Notes under the pieces: model-generated
What the model was told of the DNA's origin: nothing
The model's input: only the letters and a program-made list of their open reading frames with translations
Databases searched by the model: none
Part shown: positions 44,224 through 53,119 of the stretch, one piece after another
Position numbering within the stretch: position 1 is the stretch's first letter
Layout of the letters: every line of letters starts with the position of its first letter
Source: Ruminococcaceae bacterium AM07-15
GTDB lineage: Bacteria > Bacillota > Clostridia > Oscillospirales > Butyricicoccaceae
Direction: 5' to 3'
Length of the DNA stretch: 64,000 nt
NCBI GenBank assembly: GCA_003477405.1
Contig: QUDE01000005.1
Span: 62,001-126,000 of the forward strand
Position numbers and translations under genes: made by a program

Positions 44224-45822
44224 TTATTTCACAGTGATCTTGGACCAGTCGCTGAAGGTATAAATGGCAACGGTCTTGGCCTCTTCGATGCCGCCCACAT
44301 TGGCCGAGGTCACCAGAGTTCTCAGATTGGTGCCCAGGGGATAGAAGTAAGCTTCACCCGCCACTTCCTGCTGCACCTGATTGTAAATCTGCTTGCGGGT
44401 GGCTTCATCCAGAGTGGCGTTGCCCTCCACAAAGAGCTTGTTGATGGTCTCGTTGTTGTACTTCATCTGGTTTGTCATGCCTTCCTGATCGGAGACAAAG
44501 AGCGAAGCGTAGGCGTAGGGATCGACGCCCATCACATAGCCGCCCAGGAAAATATCATAGGGGGTGTTTTCGGTCTCTGTGAAGACATCCAGATAGGCAG
44601 CCTGCTCAAAGCCTTCCAGGGTCACATTGATGCCCACGGCCTTCAGTTCGGCCTGCACAGCCAGAGCCATCTTTTCCTGGACGATGTCGGTGCGCACATA
44701 ACCGATGGTCAGCTCGGTTGCGCCGCCAGCCACCAGCTTCTTGGCCTCTTCCACATCCTGCTCATATTTTTCCAGATCTTCTGTGTAATACTGGTTCTCT
44801 TTGGGCAGGAAGGAATAGCCCAGCACATAATATTCGCTGTCGGTGTAGGCAGCGGTCATGATCTCTTCCCGGTTGAGGGCCTTGAGGATGCCGGTGCGGT
44901 AGTTCTTGTCTGTCATCTTGGAAGAAGCGGAGTTGAGAACCAGATAGGCAACGCGGCCCTCACTGTAATTGGTGATGTTGTAGTTTTCGTTCTGGAAAGG
45001 CCCGATGGTGTCGGCCGCGCCGATCCAGGCGTTGATGTCGCCGTTCTGCAGAGCCAGAGCCGCGGTGTCGTCCTTTTCGATGATCTTATAGACCACATTT
45101 TCGGTCTTGGCTTCGCCCAGCACATAGTTGGGGTTTTTGACAAAGTGCAGATGCTGGCCTGTTTTGTATTCCTTCAGAGTGTAGGGACCGGCGCCCACGA
45201 TCTCTTCTTCCAGCATATTGATGTCAAAGTTGCCCCGGTTTTCAAAGATGTGCTTGGGCAGGATGAAGCACTCATTGCCCAGCATCTCCACCACATTGGC
45301 GGCGGTGGCGGGCAGGGTGAAGACAACGGTGGTGTCATCGGGGTTTGTCACCTGAATGGGCTGGCCGCCCACAGAGAAGGTGCCGTAGGCTTCGTTTTCA
45401 GCGTTGTAGGTGTAAACCACATCGGCTGCGGTGAGGGGCTGGCCGTCGCTCCACTTCAGGCCTTCCTTCAGCTTGAAGGTATAGACCAGGCCGTCTTCCG
45501 AGGCTTCCATGCTCTCGGCCAGGATGTAATCGATGGAGCCGTCGGTGTTCATTCTGTAAAGGGGGCTGTACACCATGTTGCAGGTCATCAGCGTGAAGCG
45601 GTCACTGGCTGTCATGGGGTTGAGGGTATTGCCGGTGTCGCTGTTGATGGCAATGGTGAAGGTATCAGAAGCAGTCTGGCTGCCGCTGTCCTCCTGGCTG
45701 CTGTTGCCGCCGTTTTGTGCCTGCTGGGACTTTTTCAGCTCCTCACTGTCTGTGGCGCAGCCCACCAGCAGGGAAGCTGTCATCAGTCCGCACAAAAGCA
45801 AGCTGAGCAGTCTTTTTTTCAT
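44224..45822 (-). CDS. oppA: peptide-binding lipoprotein (OppA-like, SBP family 5)
   Basis: 532 residues. Lipoprotein signal MKKRLLSLLLCGLMTASLLV then GCAT, a Ser/Gln/Asn linker, then SBP_bac_5: YSPLYRMNTDGSIDYILAES, FKLKEGLKWSDGQPLTAADV and YVLGYSFLPKENQYY. First gene of the importer operon, with GGAGGAATGTAAG upstream and a clear promoter. Anchored outside the cell to capture peptides or nickel-like complexes; peptide is the default guess. Confidence 0.92.
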   Translation of the reverse strand: MKKRLLSLLLCGLMTASLLVGCATDSEELKKSQQAQNGGNSSQEDSGSQTASDTFTIAINSDTGNTLNPMTASDRFTLMTCNMVYSPLYRMNTDGSIDYILAESMEASEDGLVYTFKLKEGLKWSDGQPLTAADVVYTYNAENEAYGTFSVGGQPIQVTNPDDTTVVFTLPATAANVVEMLGNECFILPKHIFENRGNFDINMLEEEIVGAGPYTLKEYKTGQHLHFVKNPNYVLGEAKTENVVYKIIEKDDTAALALQNGDINAWIGAADTIGPFQNENYNITNYSEGRVAYLVLNSASSKMTDKNYRTGILKALNREEIMTAAYTDSEYYVLGYSFLPKENQYYTEDLEKYEQDVEEAKKLVAGGATELTIGYVRTDIVQEKMALAVQAELKAVGINVTLEGFEQAAYLDVFTETENTPYDIFLGGYVMGVDPYAYASLFVSDQEGMTNQMKYNNETINKLFVEGNATLDEATRKQIYNQVQQEVAGEAYFYPLGTNLRTLVTSANVGGIEEAKTVAIYTFSDWSKITVK

Positions 45823-45882
45823 TCTTACATTCCTCCTGTCACATTCCCAAGGGCTTGTTACCCTTTTGTCAATTCCTCGGGT

Positions 45883-45911
45883 ATTTTAACGAATAACTTT
45901 CCAGAATGCAA
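45883..45911 (-). promoter_or_regulatory. promoter of the opp operon
   Basis: On the - strand TTGCAT (45911-45906), 17 bases, TAAAAT (45888-45883); an AT-rich stretch lies upstream. The remaining intergenic DNA to 46106 is AT-rich and shows no gene. Confidence 0.7.
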
Positions 45912-46106
45912 GAAATATTGGAAAATACAATAATTGTTTTGTTATTTATTTAGTATTTTTTGTCCGCCTTATTGCCTAATTCATTTCATTTTTGAGATTT
46001 TATTGAACTTTATAATCAATTTATTTATATTGCACAACTCATCTTTTATTTTTTCGCAGTATATGTAAGCATTTATGCTATAAACAGGAATTTCCAAGGC
46101 AAGACG

Positions 46107-46138
46107 CAAAAAAGGTGCAACCCAAAAGGCTACACCTT
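46107..46138 (-). terminator. terminator of the BlaI/M56 operon
   Basis: AAGGTGTAGCC pairs with GGTTGCACCTT (two G-T pairs) on the - strand, followed by TTTTTT. It lies 45 bases after the small secreted protein gene. Confidence 0.7.
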
Positions 46139-46182
46139 CTATTTTCATATTAAGTAAATTTCAAAAACGCCGACCTGGGAAA

Positions 46183-46401
46183 TCAGCAATACTCCCAGTC
46201 AGTCAGCCATTTTCCATAGGTAACAGACCACAAGCGTTTTTGCAGTCTTCCATTATAATTTCTATAAAACCACATAACTTCTTCTGCCCGCTCCTCCGCA
46301 TTAGCCGGATCTTCTGAAGCCAGCTCTACGGCGGCAGCGCTTACATAAAAGGAGGAAAACAAGCTAATTGCGATAAGCATAATGGCCAATTTCTTTTTCA
46401 T
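46183..46401 (-). CDS. small secreted protein
   Basis: 72 residues. MKKKLAIMLIAISLFSSFYV then SAAAVELASE looks like a signal peptide cleaved after SAA or nearby. The mature part (ERAEEVMWFYRNYNGRLQKR, WSVTYGKWLTDWEYC) is short and aromatic. It lies 36 bases downstream of the M56 gene and is probably in the same operon. It might be a ligand or substrate of the M56 protein; no family recognised. Confidence 0.6.
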   Translation of the reverse strand: MKKKLAIMLIAISLFSSFYVSAAAVELASEDPANAEERAEEVMWFYRNYNGRLQKRLWSVTYGKWLTDWEYC

Positions 46402-46437
46402 TTTTATCCCCGTCTCTTTCTATAATTTTCACATTCT

Positions 46438-47616
46438 CTATTCTACAATAGGCAAAGACGCAACTGGTCCTTCTGTAATATCTTGTACAATCATTTCTTC
46501 TCCATTACAGTGTAATGTATAGCTTCCATCTTCATTGGGAGTTAAATAACTCCCCTCTGGAAAATCTGCATATATCATTTCTTCGTTTACTACATATTTC
46601 CCATCTTTCACTTCAGAAGGAAGTTCCCGTGGCTGAAAAATCACTCCATAAGAAACGAAAAAAGCTACTATCAACGCCACACTGAACGCCATGCTCAGCG
46701 CTTTGCTCTGCTTTTTCATCTGGGAAAAGCTCCGGCCCATTTGAAACCGCTGGAGAACAATGCTATGACTATGGGCGCTGGCCAAAGCTGGAATGCCTTC
46801 CGGCTTGGAATGTTTCTGCTTCTTTATGGATTGATAAACCTCCAGGAGCATTGCATAATAAGCCACTTGCTCTTCCCTTGACAGCTTGCTCAGTACAGCA
46901 CGATCACAGCGCAATTCCAAAAGCTGATCCATCTTGCTTTTCAGCAGCCAAATCAAAGGATTCCACCAAAAGAGACAACACAACAAGTAACAAAACAACT
47001 TGCTCCATTGATCGTGGTTACGAAAATGCTGCCACTCATGAAGAAAAATCAATCGAAGATCCTGGATTTTATAATCAACCATGGGCAAAAAGATCACCGG
47101 CCGAAAAAATCCGCTAAAATGGGGAACCGAATCTTCTTCCACGAAGCATACCTGTCCCTGAAAATCCGGTATCCACTCTTTTAAATCTTCCATCATCTCT
47201 TCCGGTGCTTTCAGATATTTGGAAGTGCGTCTTATGTAGCAAACCCATTGCCAGATAAACCGGGTCAACAGAATCACAGTACCTGCTACCCACGCAACGA
47301 CCAAAACATAGAAAACCGAGACATTATGTCCCTGCCAGTGAAACAAGGAAAACTGGAAGAAATCCTGTATCGTTGGCAAAACCGTCCACGAGCCTACAAT
47401 TTGGCTGAATGGCAGCTGAATCGGCAGAATCAGCCGCACAATGGACAGAAGCACAAACAGTGAAAATGGCTGCAGTCCCATCCGTTCCAGCCAGGATGTT
47501 TTCCGGCAGGCGAGACAAAGAAGCAATGCAAAAATGCTGGAAAATGCAATGGCATTGAAAAAAGAAGGTTCGTTGAACCAAGTATATTGTTCAACGAAGT
47601 AACTATTAAGCCCCAT
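46438..47616 (-). CDS. M56-family membrane metallopeptidase (BlaR1-like)
   Basis: 392 residues. Four to five helices flank the cytoplasmic peptidase with zinc motif LHEWQHFRNHDQWSK (HEWQH, ~192). LFWWNPLIWLLKSKMDQLLE and LRCDRAVLSKLSREEQVAYY are typical of BlaR1/MecR1 peptidase domains. Unlike BlaR1 it lacks the penicillin-binding sensor: only ~70 extracellular residues follow the last helix. It starts four bases after BlaI and is expected to trigger BlaI cleavage on an unknown signal. Confidence 0.88.
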   Translation of the reverse strand: MGLNSYFVEQYTWFNEPSFFNAIAFSSIFALLLCLACRKTSWLERMGLQPFSLFVLLSIVRLILPIQLPFSQIVGSWTVLPTIQDFFQFSLFHWQGHNVSVFYVLVVAWVAGTVILLTRFIWQWVCYIRRTSKYLKAPEEMMEDLKEWIPDFQGQVCFVEEDSVPHFSGFFRPVIFLPMVDYKIQDLRLIFLHEWQHFRNHDQWSKLFCYLLCCLFWWNPLIWLLKSKMDQLLELRCDRAVLSKLSREEQVAYYAMLLEVYQSIKKQKHSKPEGIPALASAHSHSIVLQRFQMGRSFSQMKKQSKALSMAFSVALIVAFFVSYGVIFQPRELPSEVKDGKYVVNEEMIYADFPEGSYLTPNEDGSYTLHCNGEEMIVQDITEGPVASLPIVE

Positions 47617-47620
47617 TTCC

Positions 47621-48004
47621 CTACTGATCCCTCATATCCTGCAACACCTTTTCAATTTCCTGAAGCGTGTCATTGGACAGATCATCATCTTTCAGCAAGG
47701 CACAGATAATGGTTTTCACAGCATCTTCCTTGTGCTTTTGCCCATCCACCATCACCTGCACTTGGCGTGCGGCATATTCCGGCTCGGTCAGGGCCGCCGC
47801 ATAGGTTCTGCCATAGTGGCTCCCCATTTTCTCAAAACCTGCAATTTCAATAGCGCCTTTTTTCAGCATGCCATTGAGGAGGATATGGATCGAGCTTTCC
47901 TTCCAGCTTCTTCCTTGCGAATGTTCCAAGATGCCCGTCCTGGACAAAGGCCCAGCATTCCACAAAACCTCCATGATCTCCATCTCACTCTTGGTCAATT
48001 TCAT
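47621..48004 (-). CDS. BlaI/MecI-family repressor
   Basis: 127 residues from ATG 48004, with GGAGGG seven bases before; ATG 48010 lies inside that site. Winged-helix sequence KLTKSEMEIMEVLWNAGPLS and ESSIHILLNGMLKKGAIEIA are typical of BlaI. The C-terminal helices serve dimerisation. It is the first gene of an operon with the M56 peptidase. It probably binds its own promoter, and perhaps that of the M56 gene at 59888-61060, which shares the same element. Confidence 0.9.
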   Translation of the reverse strand: MKLTKSEMEIMEVLWNAGPLSRTGILEHSQGRSWKESSIHILLNGMLKKGAIEIAGFEKMGSHYGRTYAAALTEPEYAARQVQVMVDGQKHKEDAVKTIICALLKDDDLSNDTLQEIEKVLQDMRDQ

Positions 48005-48035
48005 CCTCATCCCTCCTTTCCTTTATTTACTTATT

Positions 48036-48064
48036 ACTATAACTTTTTTCCTGCAAAGTGTCAA
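48036..48064 (-). promoter_or_regulatory. promoter of the BlaI/M56 operon
   Basis: TTGACA (48064-48059), 17 bases, TATAGT (48041-48036), then AATAAGTAAAT. The stretch TTACTTATTACTATAA on the + strand is repeated exactly at the promoter of the second M56 gene (61085-61100) and is a candidate operator. Confidence 0.8.
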
Positions 48065-48149
48065 TGTTTTTTGCCGAATTATCTTATTTTATTACTTAAA
48101 TTAAATTTTAACTCTATGATGCTCCATCCCACTTTTCGCTCTGACAGGA

Positions 48150-49358
48150 TCAGTCTTCATCCCCGGCCTTGAAGTTATAGATGGGGCGGATGATTTTCAC
48201 CACTTCCGCCGTGGGGCCGATGTTGTCCAGAATGTCCTCCATTCCCTTATAGGCCATGGGGCATTCATCCAAAGTGGCTTTGTTTACCGAGGTGGTGTAC
48301 ACCTGTGCCATTTGCTTTTTGAACTCGGACACAGTGAAGGACTGCTTGGCCTCTGCCCGGCTCATAAGCCGACCGGCGCCATGAGGCGCAGAACAATTCC
48401 AATCCTCATTGCCTTTGCCCACACAGATCAGACTGCCGTCCCGCATGTTGATGGGAATGAGCAGCTGCTCTCCCTCTTTTGCAGACACGGCCCCTTTCCG
48501 CAGGATCATGGCATCGGTGTCGATGTAGTTGTGAATGGTGGTAAATTGTTCTTCCACATGGAGTTTCATACCTTTGATGATCTCATCCATCATGGCCTGC
48601 CGGTTCAACTGGGCAAACTGCTGGACGATCTTCATGTCGTGAATGTACTGACGGAACAACTCTCCCGATACATACGCCAGAGCCTTGGGAATATTGGTTT
48701 GTTTCAGATTTTTCCGCTTCTTCAGCTCCTTTTGAATTTCCTTTTCCCGGCCTTCTGCCTTCATTTGAGCCACCAGGGCCTGGAGGGAGGCATCGTCTGT
48801 GCGGTTGAGCACCTTATAGCCTGCCTCCTGGTAGTAGTTGGCCACCTCCACCCCCAGATGGCGGCTGCCGGAATGAACCACAATATAAAGATTCCCTTCC
48901 TCGTCTTTGTCCACTTCGATGAAATGGTTGCCGCCCCCCAAGGTGCCGGTGCTCTTTTCCGCCCGCAGCAGATCCACATGAGAGGCGCAGTACAGTTCGC
49001 TCAGGTCGATTTCACCCAGATAACGGTGGGCCTTGGTCCGAATGGAGAATCCGGAAGGGATTTTCTCATAAATCAGCTTGTCCAGCTTTTGCAGCTCCAG
49101 CCGCTCTTCCCGAATACGGACGGTTTCCATACCGCAGCCGATATCCACCCCCACCAGATTGGGCACCACTTTGTCGGTGATGGTCATGGTGGTACCAATG
49201 GTACAGCCCTTTCCCGCATGGATATCCGGCATAAGCCGGATCCGCTGACCCTGGGTAAATTCCTGATTGCATAATTCCTGAACCTGTGCAATGGAAGTGC
49301 TATCCACCACATCGGTGAAAATTTTTACTTCGTTGTATTTTCCTTTGATTTCGATCAT
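48150..49358 (-). CDS. rtcB: RtcB-family RNA ligase
   Basis: 402 residues. Metal and GMP-binding motifs are present: MPDIHAGKGCTIGTTM, GVDIGCGME, GGGNHFIEVDKD, VVHSGSRHLGVEV, and the guanylylated His in SAPHGAGRLMSRAEA. RtcB joins RNA 2',3'-cyclic phosphate or 3'-phosphate ends to 5'-OH ends, repairing cleaved tRNA or rRNA. This is the shorter bacterial form. Monocistronic; the RBS is weak (GAGGAAAAT). It could counter toxin- or phage-induced RNA cuts. Confidence 0.92.
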   Translation of the reverse strand: MIEIKGKYNEVKIFTDVVDSTSIAQVQELCNQEFTQGQRIRLMPDIHAGKGCTIGTTMTITDKVVPNLVGVDIGCGMETVRIREERLELQKLDKLIYEKIPSGFSIRTKAHRYLGEIDLSELYCASHVDLLRAEKSTGTLGGGNHFIEVDKDEEGNLYIVVHSGSRHLGVEVANYYQEAGYKVLNRTDDASLQALVAQMKAEGREKEIQKELKKRKNLKQTNIPKALAYVSGELFRQYIHDMKIVQQFAQLNRQAMMDEIIKGMKLHVEEQFTTIHNYIDTDAMILRKGAVSAKEGEQLLIPINMRDGSLICVGKGNEDWNCSAPHGAGRLMSRAEAKQSFTVSEFKKQMAQVYTTSVNKATLDECPMAYKGMEDILDNIGPTAEVVKIIRPIYNFKAGDED

Positions 49359-49399
49359 ATTTTCCTCGCAATATTCTCTGGGAGCACACTGGCGCCCCG

Positions 49400-50014
49400 C
49401 TATTGTGTTTTCTTATCCCAATACAGTATTGTGGGCTCTTCCTGAGCAATAATATCCACAATATGATTTTGTGTATAGATGCCGTAATGTTTCCAAGGAG
49501 CAGGATAAAAAGTGTCATCTTCCAGCTGGATTGCGTCGGTGGCTGTGGGAAGGTAGTCCAGAAGATGGGATTTTGTGAATTCCCTCAAATAAACCCCCGA
49601 TCCTTGGGCCAATGCATCAAAAGAAGCATAAGATTCATTCCGAACCTGGTAGATGATATAATCCTCAAAAACAATATGAAACTCCTGGGAACAATCCGGG
49701 ACAATGGGTTTGCACTGGCTGAGAATTTGCTCCAGAACCGGATTGCCGCAAGCATCGTCTGTGTTTGTCTTTTCCTCTACAGCTGCACCTTGAATCATCA
49801 GATGAAGCGAATTCTCCCTCATTTCTTTCAGCTCGATGAGAAAGGGCATCTGGCCGGCCCCAGCCAAAATGCAATCGGCCTGTGTCCAGGAAATAGATTT
49901 CTGCATATGCATTTCCCCCTCCCAGCATGGCTCTTCTGCTGAAAAGATAATTGCCTGAATTTCTTCGTCATCGTATATACTCACACAAAACCGATCCTGT
50001 GGTATATCGGCCAT
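49400..50014 (-). CDS. hypothetical protein
   Basis: 204 residues from ATG 50014; longer starts would run into the terminator at 50066-50096. Soluble and acidic (Glu/Asp-rich), with FHIVFEDYIIYQVRNESYAS and LREFTKSHLLDYLPTATD. No family recognised. A TATAAT-like -10 (about 50040) lies close upstream of the start, so the leader is very short. It ends 42 bases before the rtcB start but need not be co-transcribed. Confidence 0.5.
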   Translation of the reverse strand: MADIPQDRFCVSIYDDEEIQAIIFSAEEPCWEGEMHMQKSISWTQADCILAGAGQMPFLIELKEMRENSLHLMIQGAAVEEKTNTDDACGNPVLEQILSQCKPIVPDCSQEFHIVFEDYIIYQVRNESYASFDALAQGSGVYLREFTKSHLLDYLPTATDAIQLEDDTFYPAPWKHYGIYTQNHIVDIIAQEEPTILYWDKKTQ

Positions 50015-50065
50015 GCCCTTTGCCGTTTCGGGGCAATTATACCACAGCCTCAGCTTTATAAGAAA

Positions 50066-50096
50066 GGGGATTTCATGCAAAATGCATGAAATCCCC
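50066..50096. terminator. terminator after the sugar-type ABC operon
   Basis: GGGGATTTCATGCA and its complement form a perfect 14-bp stem with an AAA loop, 24 bases after the MsmK-like stop. Confidence 0.8.
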
Positions 50097-50119
50097 TCTC
50101 CCTTATTGGTATTTTTCCC

Positions 50120-51211
50120 TCATCCCCGCTTCAGGGCCTTTCCCGTGTGCTTGTCAAACAGATGGATCTTTCCCATGTCCAGATCAAAGGCCACCTCCGG
50201 AGCATCGGGCTTTTCCTCCGGCGAAATCTTTGCCGCAAATTCCCCTCCCGCAAAAGAAAGGTGAAGCAGTATTTCGCTGCCCATGTCCTCCATAAAATCC
50301 ACCCTGGCCCCATGGGTGCCTTCTTTTCTGATCTTCACATCGGAGCAGCGCACCCCCAGCACCAGGTCTGTCCCGGCAAAGCTCTCCAGTTCCTGAGAAG
50401 AAAAAGAACTCCCTTCCAGCGGCCAGCAAAAGCCCACCCCCACCAAGGCCAGCATCCCGCCCCGGTTTTCCAGGGTACAGTCGAAGAAATTCATCTGGGG
50501 CGTGCCGATGAAACTGGCCACAAACAAATTGGCCGGCCTGTGATAAAGGTTTCCGGGAGTATCTGCCTGCATGATCTCCCCTTCCCGCATCACCACGATC
50601 CGGTCGGCCATGGTCATGGCCTCGGTCTGGTCATGGGTCACATAGAGAAAGGCCTTCTGCATCGCCTTGTGGAGGCGAATGATCTGGTAGCGCATCTGGC
50701 CCCGCATTTTGGCATCCAGATTGGACAAGGGCTCATCCAGAAGAAACAGGCTGGGCTGACGCACCATGGCCCGTCCCAAAGCCACCCGCTGCTGCTGTCC
50801 TCCGGAAAGCTGCCCCGGTTTCCGCTCCAGCAGATCGGCTATATCCAGCCACCGGGCCGCCTGTCCCACCCGTTCTCTGATCTGTTTTTTTGGCACATGA
50901 CGCAGCTTCAAACCCAGGGCCATGTTGTCAAATACCGTCATATGGGGATACAGGGCATAATTCTGAAAGACCATGGCCAGATCCCGGTCCTTGGGCCGCA
51001 CCTGGTTGATTTTCTGTTCTCCCATCCAAAGCTCCCCTTGGGTGATGCTCTCCAGCCCGGCCACCATGCGCAGCAAGGTGGATTTCCCGCACCCGGAGGG
51101 CCCCACCAGCACCACAAACTCCCGCTCTCCCACTTCCAGGGTAAAGTCCCGCACTGCGTGCACCCCGTTGGGATAGACTTTGTTCAGTTTTTCCATCCGC
51201 ACGCCTGCCAT
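50120..51211 (-). CDS. MsmK/UgpC-type ABC ATP-binding protein
   Basis: 363 residues from ATG 51211, which overlaps the previous stop (TGATG). Walker [15 protein letters not shown] (~36), Q-loop FQNYALYPHMTVFDNMALGL, signature LSGGQQQRVALGRAMV and Walker B LFLLDEPLSNLDAKMR. The C-terminal ~120 residues form an OB-like TOBE domain. Typical energiser of carbohydrate importers. It is the last gene of a six-gene operon starting at 58545. Confidence 0.92.
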   Translation of the reverse strand: MAGVRMEKLNKVYPNGVHAVRDFTLEVGEREFVVLVGPSGCGKSTLLRMVAGLESITQGELWMGEQKINQVRPKDRDLAMVFQNYALYPHMTVFDNMALGLKLRHVPKKQIRERVGQAARWLDIADLLERKPGQLSGGQQQRVALGRAMVRQPSLFLLDEPLSNLDAKMRGQMRYQIIRLHKAMQKAFLYVTHDQTEAMTMADRIVVMREGEIMQADTPGNLYHRPANLFVASFIGTPQMNFFDCTLENRGGMLALVGVGFCWPLEGSSFSSQELESFAGTDLVLGVRCSDVKIRKEGTHGARVDFMEDMGSEILLHLSFAGGEFAAKISPEEKPDAPEVAFDLDMGKIHLFDKHTGKALKRG

Positions 51212-51966
51212 CAGGCCACCTTCTTTCCTTTTTTCCTTCTCAGGCCCAGCCCGATCCCCAGTCCCAGAACACAAAGCCCCTCACCCAAGGTGAAACAGTA
51301 GAACACCGGAAGCCATTTCCGGCACAGCAGCTCATAGCCGGACTGCCCCATATGGAGACTTTCCAGGCTGAGATAGTGGGAAACATCCCAGATCCACCGG
51401 GGCGGCAGCCATTCAAAGGGCAGGAAAAAGGAGACCTTCCCCATCCAGATCCCCAAAAAAGCCAGAGAAAATCCCAAAACCACCCAGCGGATCAGGCCGA
51501 TCAGCAGCTTTTCCCCCTCCCGCTTCACCACTTCCAGGAAGTATTCTTCCTCCAGCCAGCGACGAAAAGCGGAAACCAACCTTTGGATGTCCCTGACCAG
51601 ATACACGCAGCCCAGGAAAAACAAGCCCAGGGCCAGGAGGAAAAAGGACAGGGTCAGGCTCTGGAGCGCCAGACGCCATGCCTGACTGCGGTCATTGATG
51701 GCAAAGCCGTCGAGCCCCCCGGCGGCCAGCAAATCTTCCACTTCGTTTTTTGTAAAAGGGCTCAGTTCTTTCCCTTGGATCACCAGGCAGCCTTCTTCCT
51801 GCCGAGGTTCGTAACCATCCAGCAAAACAGCCGCCTGGGACAGCTCCCCCTCCAGATAGACTTCCACACGAGGTTCCTGCCGGGAAAATCTCCACAGCAG
51901 CAAGCCGTGGATCAAATAGAAAAGCACAAGGATGCAAAGCATCCCCCATCCCCATTTTCTAATCAT
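51211..51966 (-). CDS. membrane protein of the ABC operon, unknown function
   Basis: 251 residues with about four hydrophobic segments: MLCILVLFYLIHGLLLW, LTLSFFLLALGLFFLGCVYL, GLIRWVVLGFSLAFLGIWMG, and a last one near CFTLGEGLCVLGLGIGLGLR. An extracellular loop of ~70 residues follows the first. Family not recognised. Overlaps the permease gene upstream and the ATPase gene downstream, so it is an integral part of this system rather than a passenger. Confidence 0.65.
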   Translation of the reverse strand: MIRKWGWGMLCILVLFYLIHGLLLWRFSRQEPRVEVYLEGELSQAAVLLDGYEPRQEEGCLVIQGKELSPFTKNEVEDLLAAGGLDGFAINDRSQAWRLALQSLTLSFFLLALGLFFLGCVYLVRDIQRLVSAFRRWLEEEYFLEVVKREGEKLLIGLIRWVVLGFSLAFLGIWMGKVSFFLPFEWLPPRWIWDVSHYLSLESLHMGQSGYELLCRKWLPVFYCFTLGEGLCVLGLGIGLGLRRKKGKKVA

Positions 51967-53119
51967 CGAAAGCCTCCCCCCGGATCACCGCTTCCTCCCC
52001 GGCCGTCACCGGCCGGGAGGCATAACACACCAGCTGCTGGCCCCTTTCCAGAGCGGCCGACAGGGCGCAGTAGCCTTTTTCCTCTTCTGTGACTTCCACC
52101 GGAATCTCCACGGTCTGGAGCTTTTGCGGGTCGTAGTGGGAGGGCATGAGCACATAGACCACATCTTTCCCTCCGGCCTGGTATACGCAGCTTCGGGGCA
52201 CCACGATCTCCCGTCCCTGCAGCACCGGCGCCGGCCGCCCCAGGGTATACACCGCCACCTGGTTTTCCATCACGCCGCTGACCTTCTGGGTCATGAGGGT
52301 AAAAAAGGCCATGGCCGCCACAAAACCCATGCACCACCTTTTTCCCCGACCTCGCCTTTTTCCGGCACGGGGCTTCTCCTCGCCTCCGGCCACCCCGGCC
52401 TGGATCTCCCGGCTGAGGGACAGATAGCACAGCAAGGGCAGCAGACTGAACACCACACCCCCTGCATAGGCCACGCCTTCCAACGACCCGGTGCTCAGCA
52501 TCACCGACAACGGCTGCTGGGAAGGGCTGTCCAGAAACATCAGCGGCTGCTCCACCAGGGACCAGAAGTTGAAAAAGGACAAAGCCGCCATGGCCACCGC
52601 CGTGGGGCGGCACACCGGCAGCACCAACCAGACAAACAGGGAAAAGCTCCCCATGCCGTCGATCTCCGCCGCCTCATAAAGAGTCCTGTCAAAGTTTTTC
52701 ATGTACTGCACCATGAGGAAGGTGCCGAAGGTGGCAAACAGATTGGGCCAGATCACCGACCCACCCCCGCCCAACAGCCCCAAGGCCTTGAGGGTCAGGT
52801 ACTGGGGCACCACTGTGGCCTGGAAAGGCAGCAGGATCATCAGGATATAGAGCCAGAACAAGGGGAACCGGCCCTTGAAACGGAACCGGGAAAAGCCATA
52901 GGCCGCCGCCAAACTCAGCGGCACATTGAATAGAAGGATCAGGGCCGTGTAGAAAAAGGAGTTCCAGAACCCCTCAAAAAACCGGGGCGTCTGCAACAGC
53001 AGCTGGCCGTATTGCGCCAGGCTCCACTGGCCTTCCACCCGCAGCGATCCCACCACCGTCACGCCAAAGGGAATCAGACACAAAAACAGCAGCATATACA
53101 GCAGAATTTTTCGTTTCAT
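51959..53119 (-). CDS. MalG-type permease with C-terminal extracytoplasmic extension
   Basis: 386 residues from ATG 53119 (ATGA overlap with the MalF-type gene). Residues 1-265 are a normal carbohydrate permease with EAA loop TLYEAAEIDGMGSFSLFVWL. A basic linker (KPRAGKRRGRGKR) and an extra helix (MGFVAAMAFFTLMTQKVSGV) follow. The last ~110 residues form a beta-rich domain (REIVVPRSCVYQAGGKDVVY) recalling periplasmic adaptor (HlyD/RND-type) barrels. Usual family length is ~280, so the extension is unusual. Confidence 0.85.
   Translation of the reverse strand: MKRKILLYMLLFLCLIPFGVTVVGSLRVEGQWSLAQYGQLLLQTPRFFEGFWNSFFYTALILLFNVPLSLAAAYGFSRFRFKGRFPLFWLYILMILLPFQATVVPQYLTLKALGLLGGGGSVIWPNLFATFGTFLMVQYMKNFDRTLYEAAEIDGMGSFSLFVWLVLPVCRPTAVAMAALSFFNFWSLVEQPLMFLDSPSQQPLSVMLSTGSLEGVAYAGGVVFSLLPLLCYLSLSREIQAGVAGGEEKPRAGKRRGRGKRWCMGFVAAMAFFTLMTQKVSGVMENQVAVYTLGRPAPVLQGREIVVPRSCVYQAGGKDVVYVLMPSHYDPQKLQTVEIPVEVTEEEKGYCALSAALERGQQLVCYASRPVTAGEEAVIRGEAFDD

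Noticed and set aside
44161..45933. 590-codon open frame on the + strand
   Set aside because: Antisense shadow of the binding-lipoprotein gene; no ribosome site and no family likeness.
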